A stretch of DNA of 64,000 nucleotides, from positions 281,335 through 345,334 of the forward strand of contig MNCI01002286.1 of the NCBI GenBank assembly GCA_015680685.1. The letters are read 5' to 3'. The stretch comes from Gnetum montanum. Taxonomy: Eukaryota > Streptophyta > Gnetopsida > Gnetales > Gnetaceae. Below the pieces are notes generated by a model, which was not told the origin of the DNA, did not search any database, and was given only the letters and a program-made list of their open reading frames with translations. Position 1 is the stretch's first letter. Every line of letters starts with the position of its first letter. A program made the translations under genes and the position numbers. Shown piece by piece: positions 54,988-64,000 of this stretch.

Positions 54988-57900
54988 GATGAAGAGGAAG
55001 GCCATTATAAGCAAGAACCTTGCCCTAGAGGATGCTGATGCTACAGCCAAAGGGCTCTCACACCTACCATGGAATTTTCTTGGATAAGGATCTACCATCA
55101 TGATCCCCAAGCACACCATTCTTGGCCATTTCTATGTATTTTTGAGGATTTTCTTATCTAGAAACTAGGTGTTTTCGTAGATCTAGGTTGATGTGTTTAT
55201 TAAAATGCAATTTTTAAAAATTTTTACACTGGTTTTAGGTCATATTTATGGATTTTTGGTGTTGCTTTGGTCTTAAGTTTGGTTTGTGAAAGGCTACAAA
55301 TTGTTTTTAGTTAATTTTATGCATTTTTCTTGTTTTCCACCAAAAAGAAACACGACTTCTACATTTTTTCTTATGAAAAAAACTATGAATTTTTAATTTT
55401 TGATGTCATAGGATCATAATATGTCATTAAACATTTGAAACAATGGTTTACCCACTAGATTTTGGCTTATGGTTAATTTTCTATGAATTTTTCCATAAGC
55501 TAGTTTAATGTGGTTTTCTAGTTTTTTGCTATTTTTTCATGGTAATTTGGCAATTTTTGTGTAAAAATGGATAATAATTTTGGATCTTTGAGGTTATGAA
55601 CTTTTATTTTATGGTTTAAGGTTTCAAATGGCTATAGAAGCATGGAATTTTGGTTTACGGTTACTTCTAGGCAAAGTTTTTGTTAGTTAGTGTAAGTGTG
55701 ATTTCATGCTGTTTTTCTATTTTTAATGTCATTTCAAGAATTTTTCTTGCAATAATGACTAGGAATTTTTATGTTTTAAGTTTTGGATTTTTAGTTCTTT
55801 GTTTAAGGTTTCAAATAGTCCTATAATCACTAAATTTGGATTTGCGGTTAATTTTTTATGATTTTTTTATACTTGCACGAAACAAGCTTTTTGGCTTTTA
55901 CAGTTTTACCTCTATGAAGATGGGCAATGTTGGCACATTGGATAATTTTTTTCACCAAAATCCTAGATTCTTGGAGATCATTGGGGATGTTAGGGATGGT
56001 TTATAATTGGTTCCATTACTTTTAAATTTTTTTGATATTTTTTATTAGTGATTTCCCATGGTTGTTTTCTTTAGTTTTGTGTTGTGTGAATTTTGGTTAA
56101 ATTTTGTTAAGGTTTTGTATGTAATTTTGAATTTTTCCAAGCTTAGTATTATAGTGTAGATGTTGATGTTGTGGTTGGTTTCTTGTCATCATGTTCAGCA
56201 TTTTCTTTCTTCTAAGTGTTGCAAATCATAGATGAAAATGTTGATAGTGGTTTTAACAGTGTCTTGTTGTTTTCTCCATGCAAGGACTTTCTTAAGTCCA
56301 TCTTGGTGGGGATACTCTACTATATCCACCTTCCAAACGCCAACAACTCCAGCATACATGGTCTTGGAGTGTGACTTCCTATGGTTTAGGCTAGGGGCAA
56401 GAGAATTCTTGGCCTATGTGTTATAAAATTTCAGTGTGATGATGTGATCATGCTTGTCATCTTATATGGTTGGTGCTATCATGAAGACTTTACTACCTTA
56501 GTATTCTAGCCTAATGATCAAGTTCATAGTTGATGATTTTGAAACCTATGAAGAAGGCAAAGTGCTTGATAGTAAAGCACTAGGGGGACTCACCAATTGC
56601 CCTAGATTTAGGAGATGCCAAAGTTCTTCTAGTACAATACTGGTAACCCCCTCATGGTGGATCATTGGGTCCACACACTATTTCAAAATCCTCCTAGCAC
56701 AATGTACCATTTAGAAGGGTAAGTGTAGTTGTAAAAAATTTTCATATTTTTGTTTATTTGATTTACCTATTCTTCCTTTGCTTATTGGTTTCTCTTGTTC
56801 CAAATCCTAAATATCTTGTAAATACATGGTTAGTGACCAAGGTTTGGTTAAGACTGATCAAACCTTAGCATTAGCTCAGACTGTAGCAGGGGTATTCACC
56901 CAAAACCCAATAGTAAGGCTCACAGTGCTTGAGCAACTAAAGGGTGATTTTGATAAGTACACCACCATCTATGTTGTAGCCTTCCATAGGTGCCTAGTTA
57001 ATGAGATAGCTCATGGTTGGTGGATGGCCTCTGAATGCATTATAGAAGAAGGCACCACTACTAGGCCCTCCACAAAACCCTCATCAAGCAAGAAGAAGAA
57101 CAGTAAGAAAACTAGAAATTTTCTTGTTTGTTTGTTTTTCTATATTATACCAACATTTTCATGGCAACATGATTCTAGGATATTTTGCTTTTAAGTGTTT
57201 TCATGGCTTTATTAATATGGTTTTAGTTTGTTGTTATCATATTTTGGTTTTATGTGATCTGCCTATGCCTAAGCTAATTGACCATTTTTATTGCCTTGTA
57301 GGGGCTACCACCTTCTCCAACATCACTTTGGTTGTTTTAGGATGCCCCAAGGAGACCCTCATCCTAAAATATGATGAACTAAAATTGGCACAACATTGGT
57401 TGGTTGAAAAGATACTTAGAAATGTTCAAGAAAACATCACTCATGTAGGTTTGCTTGATCTTTTCATGGCTCCTAGCCTAACCATCCTCGTTCTTGAGAT
57501 GGTAAACATCATTGACTCCTTTGATCAAGGAGTAAAGAAGTTCATCGTCTAGGTTCATGACGTGATGATCACCTTGGCCATCAATGAGGCTACCTTGTAT
57601 GACCTTTTTGGTATCATTGTTGAAGGGATGAAAGTTTTCACCAAACCAACAAAGGATGTGGGCCATCAAGAGGAAGGTGAAATATGGTTGAATGCTCATC
57701 ATGGCCATTCTGAATTGGCCCTAGAAGATTTCTAGGTATCAAAAGAATGGAAATCATATCCCTTGTTTAAATACCATACCTTTCTGAAGCTACTATCATA
57801 AACGAAGGTTATTAGCATCTCCTAGGCATGGACCATGATGAAGGTCCTTACTAAAGGTGCCCTATTTAACTAGATTACATACTTAGCCTCTAGGTTGTGG

Positions 57901-60070
57901 GAGGAAATCCTAAAACTCTAGGAGGATCTCACCATAATATGCCACATGCATTATGCATTCTTTGTAGCATATTTAAGGAGATCTACAAAGTTTTTGGTGG
58001 TGAGGAGGAATGGATGATGGGTGAGTCAAGACCCATCCCAACTCTCTAAGCCTTTGATAAAGCATATTTATCCAACTATGTAGGCCCAAAATCCACCAAA
58101 GGATGTTGGAAAATCACTATCTATGACCACTAAATGTTTTAGTGGGATACATTGTGCTTCCCTTGACAACATAAAAATTGAGCCTCAAGTTGAGTAAGGA
58201 AATGATAAGAGGGCCAAGGAATTACATGCTAAAGCTAACGAGGCACCTAAAGTAAAGTTAAAGTGGCCCATGGTTGAGAAAGCAACACTAGCCACTAAGC
58301 AATCTTCCAAGAGGAGGTTCATAGTTAGGCTTGGTTCAACACATCAAGTGGTTACAAGTATGTTTTTAATTTTATTTCATACTTAAGGTTATTTTCATAT
58401 TTTACATTTTAAGGCTATGTTGTTATGTTATCTTATGTGAAATGCACTAATCTATTTTATGTTTTATTTTTATTGTTCTTATAGACAAGCAACAAGAATT
58501 GATAGCCCAAGCTACTACAATGGAGGAGGAGTAGAAGTGTCTAAAGAAGGTATTCCTATAGCCTCATGAGGATGAGGGGTTGGCCAACATTGCATTGGAT
58601 GACCTAGACACCCTATTTGGTGAACCACTACCTGGGAAATCCCCAATCATAATCTCAAATAAGGTTCAAGGTATGAATAAACTGTCATGTCATGCATTAT
58701 ATTTTATTATTTTATATTTAAGTATCGTTCTAATTGTTAGTTGATTGTTATGCTTGCTATTACTATTGAGCACTAACCAGATGCCTCTACTTCTATGTTT
58801 CACATGAAACCATAGGTAGAGGTTCCTAATAAGATGGAGTTCATGTGTGGGGTAGCCAAGGACATAGTTAATTAGTTGCAATAGGTTTCTCTAGAAGTTA
58901 GTAAGAACTTCATTTTATTTTACCTTTAATTATTTTATATAGTTTTTTATAGGTATATTGGTTACATGTTTTCATTATAGCCTTTCTTGTTGTATATTAT
59001 GCTTATGTGTATATTTCATGGTTGCATTGCTTGTAGTGCCTAAGGTTAAGTGAGACTCCAACCATGCTATGGAGGTAGACTCCTTGCCTATTCTTTTACC
59101 TTAAGTGAAAAATGCTCCATAAAAGTTGTATGAAAGTACAATTGATATTGCAATTTCATGCACCAAAACTTCATGGGAATTACAATGGTTAAACAAATTC
59201 CTATGGGAACAAGTTATGACTTTAAAAGAAGAGACTAAGAGGTAGGCTTAGGTAATCAATGATCTCCATGATCATAAGGCTTTTATGGAAGCCCAAGTGG
59301 CTAACAAAGAGTCTTTGCAAACTAAGAAGCTTTTATGGGCATGTTATTGGAATGTCATCCATGCAAGGTTGGCCTTGCTAGAGAGATGGTAGAACAATGG
59401 TTGCAAATGAACTTGCTCTTCCATAAGGCTAGAGAGTGGAGAGATTACTGTGCTTGGGTTCTTGAGTGGGGCTAGGCACAGAAGGGCCAAAAAAGAGGTA
59501 TGAGACTGAATGTGAATCTTATCTTAAGTGGTTAAAAGAAAATTCTATTGAACAACAAGAGTTGGAGCTATTCATAAAGGGGATTCAAGCTGAAAGCACC
59601 TTCAAACTATTTAGAGAAATTGTAACTATGGTTGAATTCCCTACCCCTTAGATCTCTATTACCTCAGGTGAGGTATCTACTACTACTATGTCACACAAGC
59701 TACCTACATGGATGGAGATTAATGAGAGTAACATCCTAACTAATGTTAATCTTGGTGATGTGGACTAGGCCCATATGACAAAAGACCAAATCCTTCATTG
59801 TTTAGAGGTTGGCTTTCAAAGTCTTCCCCTTGAGTATATCATACTAGAGTCCTCTTAGGTTTTTTTATTGTATGATTTTGTCATGTTTTATTTTATTTAA
59901 GTTATTAGATTGGTTTTATAGTGCATTGATTAGTAATTAATATTATGTTATTACGGCACATACACCAAGTGACACCAACAACCTTAGTGATGAGGATGAA
60001 CATGATCTTCAACCTCCTCTAGATGCATTTTGGCACCACCAATTAACTTGTCATCATTGTCTATTTCAGT
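54988..60070 (+). pseudogene. Decayed multi-exon locus of unknown function
   Basis: Coding-like blocks are separated by T-rich gaps with GT...AG borders. Possible exons: 54988-55168 (MKRKAIISKNLALEDADATA), about 56280-56715 (ILVGILYYIHLPNANNSSIH), 56826-57102, 57302-58357, 58485-58670, 58816-58900, 59037-59856 and about 59960-60065. Clear introns are 57103-57301 (GTAAGA...TTGTAG), 58358-58484 (GTATGT...TTATAG), 58671-58815 and 58901-59036 (GTAAGA...CTTGTAG). The exon 57302-58357 reads GATTFSNITLVVLGCPKETL, then ITLAINEATLYDLFGIIVEG, then YLASRLWEEILK. The exon 59037-59856 is coiled-coil-like and acidic. Exons carry stops, many TAG. The '..A....LFGI.VEG' wording recalls plant element-associated proteins, but I cannot name a family. 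It may be a pseudogene or an intron-bearing transposon gene. Confidence 0.5.
55200..55960. repeat. Second diverged tandem repeat, T-rich, unit about 190 bp
   Basis: The words GTTTCAAATRG..(C)TATA, then AATTTTGG.TT..GGTTA, then a T-rich tail recur at about 55285, 55429, 55621 and 55808. The last three are 187-192 bases apart. It lies within the putative first intron of the decayed locus. Confidence 0.55.
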
Positions 60071-60750
60071 TATTTTGGTTGATCACATTGCCCTTGATGT
60101 TGTTATGGTTAGTGTTAGCCACTGATTTAGTTGATGGATGGTTTATTATTTCATGATGTATTGTTTAAACTTTTTCCTCACAATGTGGCCATGGTATCAT
60201 CTTTTAGACAATTTATTATTTTTAAATTTTGGTCTTGGTTATATCATTATAGTTTTATTCATGTTACATGGTTCAAGGTTGTGATTATGGTATAAGGTTG
60301 CATTGGCTAACTCACACAGTTATAAAGTAATAAAAAGGTAAAATCAACTAGGCAACAATGTTGTAGACTAAAACATAAATAAGTAATGTTTTTGCTAATT
60401 TTAGGCCATGGCAAGCCATAGGATTTTGCTAGTTTTAGGCCATGGTGGGCCATAGAATCTTGTAAAGAAAAATATTTTATTTATTGATTTTGTATTTTAA
60501 ACATATTTATGGATTTTTCTAGTTTTAAAATTTTTATGGCATTTTCAGATTTAACATTATAAAAAAAAAAAGAAAAAGCCTTAACAGTAAAATGTAAAAA
60601 AGGGTAAACCTTTAGGCTACATGCAAATTAAAACTTAACATAAAGTGAAACAAAATGGCACATATAGGTAATGTGTAAACTAGGCTAAAAGGCTATAAGT
60701 CAAGATGACTACATGGTCATAGGTGCATAGGGCAAGCAAATAAGGGGTAT
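60071..60750. other. AT-rich spacer
   Basis: No coding signal. A short direct repeat 'ttttgctagttttaggccatgg' type occurs twice near 60390-60445. Confidence 0.4.
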
Positions 60751-60753
60751 ACA

Positions 60754-63381
60754 CTAATTATGCAGATGTTTCCTAATCTTTAAGAGATTAGAAAACATAC
60801 ACAATCTATTTTGCACAAGCTTGTATTTCCCATATCCTTCACTAATGATGTTGAAGGGGAGCTCTCCCCATTGTGTATCATTAGGTTCATCATTGTTGGT
60901 TTTGGCCTCTTTCACTCCATTGGGCATCTTGACTTTGTGGTTAACAATAGCGATTTCTTCTTGAAACTCCACTTTGAACCCTTATTCTATGTTAACTTTG
61001 TTAATTGCTAAGGAAGTTGTGCTATTGCCATAAATTATTATTTAACCTCCCTCATAAGGTAGATGAATTTCTTGTTGGATGGGTGAGGACATCACTTGTA
61101 ATTGAGCTAGCCAAGGCCTACCTAGGATAAGGTTGAATCTTGGTGTTTCTTTCACAACTAAGAATTGGTCATTATAGGGAATTATTTCTTTCACAAATTA
61201 TAACAAGATAGAAGCTTTGAAATCAACCTATGATCCATTAAATGATTTAAGAGTTACTGTCAATGTATATTACAAATGTTCTGTTAGGCCTAACTACTCA
61301 ACAATGGCATAGGGTATAATGTTTGTTGTTACTCCATTATCAACATGCATTCTATGCACTTTATATTGTTCTACCCTTATTGTTATAAAGAGGGGAGCCT
61401 TGGTTACCTTGCCATCTTGGGGGTTGGTCTTGATTTTACTATCGCGAAATACTAGTATTGTTGATTTCACTTCTTCGCTTGGTGAAGATGGTACTATCAC
61501 TACATGATGTCCTTGCTAATGGGAATGGAGGTCAACATCTTGATTAGTGCCTTGCAATGTGCAACGAAATTCATTACAAGATCATATAGGCTAAGGGTGG
61601 TATCCTTTTATTTTAGTGACTATTTGACCTATTTTATCACATTGAGAAAGTTCTTGTTATTGGCTATGGGCTTTCCTTTCTATTTTTCTTGACTTTCTCC
61701 ATGCACCAAAAAATGTAGACTTTATGTTTTAGTTATTGTGGCTTAACCTCTTTTCCTTTTCCTTGGGGTTTGGGGTCCTCTTGTAGTTTATTGGTTGAAG
61801 TAGCTTGGGTAGTAGAGTTCATGGACATGGATGAGATGGGAGTGGGCTTTGGTGGACCTAATTCCTTTCATTCCTTAACTTGCTTATTGTCTTTATTTTT
61901 AGGCTTTTGCATGGGCTTCTTACATTATTTTCTTGGGGACTTCTTGTTGTCATTGGTTGGTTGAGAAGAAGAAGTTATTGCCTTAACTACCATGGAAGGG
62001 CATTCTTGAATTGTAAGGGTGGACTTATTTGACATAGGAGGGGGCACTCTAATTATGAAAGGTCCTTTGGAAGGCATAGGTGATGGTACCCTTATGACAA
62101 AGGTGATCCATGAACTCATGGAAGTTGATCGACTCCTTTCATTGTAAGGTGGTGCCCAAATAGCAAACAGTTCCCTTGCAAGCCTTGGATCAGTATTAAC
62201 ATTGAACATTGCTATGATATATGGACTATTGTTGACATTTAATGGATCCTTGTAGACATGCATTGACTAGTTGTATGGCTAATTGGGTTAGAGACATTAA
62301 GCACAAGTTCATCCTTGTTTATCATCTTTTGTAGGCCATCTTTTAGTGCTAGGAAAAAGTTGGTATCATGACTTGGAAACTGATGATAGCGAAAAAAATG
62401 GTTAAGTTTAAAGTATTTAGGTATCAAAGGGTCATCTTTGGTTGTGAGAGTGGGATCTTTGAGTATCTCACATAATCTTTCATACCTCTTATGGGCATTT
62501 TACATCATTTATTTGTATTTTATTTTTCCACTCTTCAACAATTGGTTGATAAGTTTTTATGTGTTTAATGGTAACCTAGTATACTTTGACCAATCTTTTT
62601 GTTCAAAGTTACGCCTTGTGGTAGTTGATGTAGAGGCCCCAGATGTTGAGGGTTGATTATTGTTAGAAGGAATCTTGGGTTGGTTCATCCTTGACCCTTG
62701 GATGGTCTTCTTTCTCTCCTTTGTCATAGTGGCCACTGCTACATTGTTTTGCCTTCTCCTCTCCTTATTCTTCCATGCATGTTGGTTCTTGTATGCCATG
62801 TAGGTGGGCTCATGGTTGGTCTCTACAGCATCTTCTATGTTCTTAGTTTGGGAGAATGCTTGACTAAGTGATTGTGGATCTAAGTAGTACAATTTTGACT
62901 TGATAAAGTTGTTAACCGGCCCCTTGAATATAGTGAGAAGATGGGTTTCAGTTATCGATTCTAGAATCTCATTAAGTAGAACATTCCATCATTGTGTGAA
63001 CTTTTGCATAGGCTCAAGGGATCCTTACTTGACCTTTATTAGTTGGTTAAGGGTTGTGTTAGGTTTCAACTTGTACTTAAAATAGTTAACAAACTATGAG
63101 TTTAGGTCTTCTAGTAAGGATATGGATCCTCATGGTAAGGAAAAATACCAGTCTAGAGCTTTTCCTGCAAGAGACATAGGAATCCACATTATTGTATGTG
63201 GATAGGCTTATAGTAATAAGCACTTAGTGCAAAAGGTTATTATGTTTGAGTTAAGGTCGCCTTCATCGTTGCACTTGGTAAATTGAGGTATGGGAATGCC
63301 TAGGGGAAGAGTTAGCTGTGAGATTGTAGAACTAATAGGATCATCTTGATAGAAGTCCATTATTTTAATGGTTTGGGACAT
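60754..63381 (-). pseudogene. gag: Gag-protease remnant of another Ty3/gypsy family (Element D)
   Basis: Minus strand. The gag begins near 63380 (MSQTIKIMDFYQDDP, then LPLGIPIPQFTKCNDEGDLN). A Lys/Gln/Ser-rich part (62557-62892) is open for 111 codons. The zinc-binding motif HFFRYHQFPSHDTNFFLALK is near 62410-62350, a Tat-type C..H...H.T....LK arrangement with some ligands changed. After a Pro/Ser-rich stretch (61925-62263), protease is at about 61400-61294 (PLFITIRVEQYKVHRMHVDN then GVTTNIIP), where the catalytic D-[ST]-G reads D-N-G. GELPFNIISEGYGKYKLVQ (60754-60972) follows. RT is absent. The 5' side is cut by LTR E. Confidence 0.6.
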
Positions 63382-64000
63382 TGATGAGTGGCGAGGTATC
63401 CCTACACTCAACCATACAAATATGAGTGTTACATGCACGATCCAGTCGAACTCTGTAGACTAAGTGCCTACACACCTTATGGAACACTTAAGGTTAATCG
63501 TTCGTTGTCTTCCCAGGCTTAATTATATTTATCACGGTTGTATGATTAGGTAAGTCTGAGGTATATGATTTTTATGTCTTTTATGTTTTATCTCCTATGC
63601 TAATGAGGTGAAGGGTGAAGAGACTAATTAACTAACTTTAACTAACTAAGTTCTAATGCCTAGCATCAATATCCATTCCCACTTACTGTTCACACCCTGA
63701 ACCAATGCAACCTTTGGGCTTACCAAACGCTATTCATTGCTGGGATTACCAAGCATAATGCACGTGCTCGAAGCGATCATACTGAATGCAGTTAACTAGG
63801 AGAGAAGGGTTGAGAGAGATTTAATTAACTAATAAAGCATTTAAATGATAAAAAATAAATAATAATAAATAAAGTCCTGTTTAGCTTAGTCCATGAATTG
63901 CAAGGTTTATCCAACAGTTAGTCTTTATTTCCATACATAAACTTGTGTTCAGGTACAATATTTGCTCGAATAAAGATTCGTTTACTTTGGAGCTCCTACT
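63382..64000 (-). repeat. LTR of Element E (3' LTR of a minus-strand element running off the window)
   Basis: Starts TGATGAGTGGCGAGG, like the LTRs of A and B, but no PBS precedes it. Gag text of Element D runs right up to it, so it is the 3' LTR of an element that lies to the right, inserted in D. U5 motifs (GGGCTTACCAAACGC and GGGATTACCAAGC) are at about 63717-63755. The R-region pair TCTTTATT (63922-63929) and AATAAAGA (63969-63976) is present. U3 is cut off by the window end. Confidence 0.75.

Noticed and set aside
1-64000. tRNA, rRNA or other RNA genes
   Set aside because: No cloverleaf or rRNA-like sequence was noticed on either strand; the tRNA-Asp matches are 18-base primer binding sites only.

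Overview
The window is plant nuclear DNA. It is AT-rich and gene-poor, and most of it is old LTR retrotransposons nested in one another, with pieces of L1-type LINEs. The size, depth of nesting and advanced decay would fit a gymnosperm such as a conifer, but no marker in the window proves this. Apart from one intact gene at the left edge, every coding region I can recognise is a broken transposable-element gene.

Left edge (1-2.8 kb): an intact intron-less gene on the minus strand (81-941) encodes an acidic protein with two MIM1-like motifs, probably related to the ESCRT/abscission regulator ANCHR. A LINE 3' end follows.

Nest 1 (2.9-28.3 kb): a plus-strand Ty3/gypsy-like element (Element 1) is bounded by a perfect 5-bp duplication, GTTTT. 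Its 5' LTR holds a younger LTR (F) that runs into a 501-base gap. Its 3' LTR is split by minus-strand Element A (13403-27730), and A is split by minus-strand Element B (19395-24693). A keeps gag, RT, RNase H and integrase. Element 1 and B have no RT, RNase H or integrase.

28.3-31.8 kb: decayed LINE fragments in both orientations. 31.8-44.8 kb: plus-strand Element C, complete in layout (LTR, PBS, gag, protease, RT, RNase H, integrase, long noncoding stretch, extra ORF, PPT, LTR) but full of stops.

44.8-64 kb: a mosaic. It holds a second gag type on the plus strand, a GC-richer unassigned stretch, an integrase fragment of another gypsy family, two diverged tandem arrays of about 185-190 bp (one with an 18-bp palindrome), a decayed locus with several GT-AG introns, a minus-strand gag-protease fragment, and the LTR of a further element (E) that runs off the window.

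Elements 1, A, B and C carry primer binding sites that differ from the plant tRNA-Asp 3' end almost only by transitions. They share LTR ends TGATGA/TCATCA, a duplicated U5 motif, a conserved inverted repeat enclosing the AATAAA signal, a conserved noncoding module after pol, and (in 1, B and C) an extra protein between pol and the 3' LTR. I read them as one related group of tRNA-Asp-primed gypsy elements with autonomous and pol-less members. Nothing bacterial, no CRISPR array and no RNA gene was seen.
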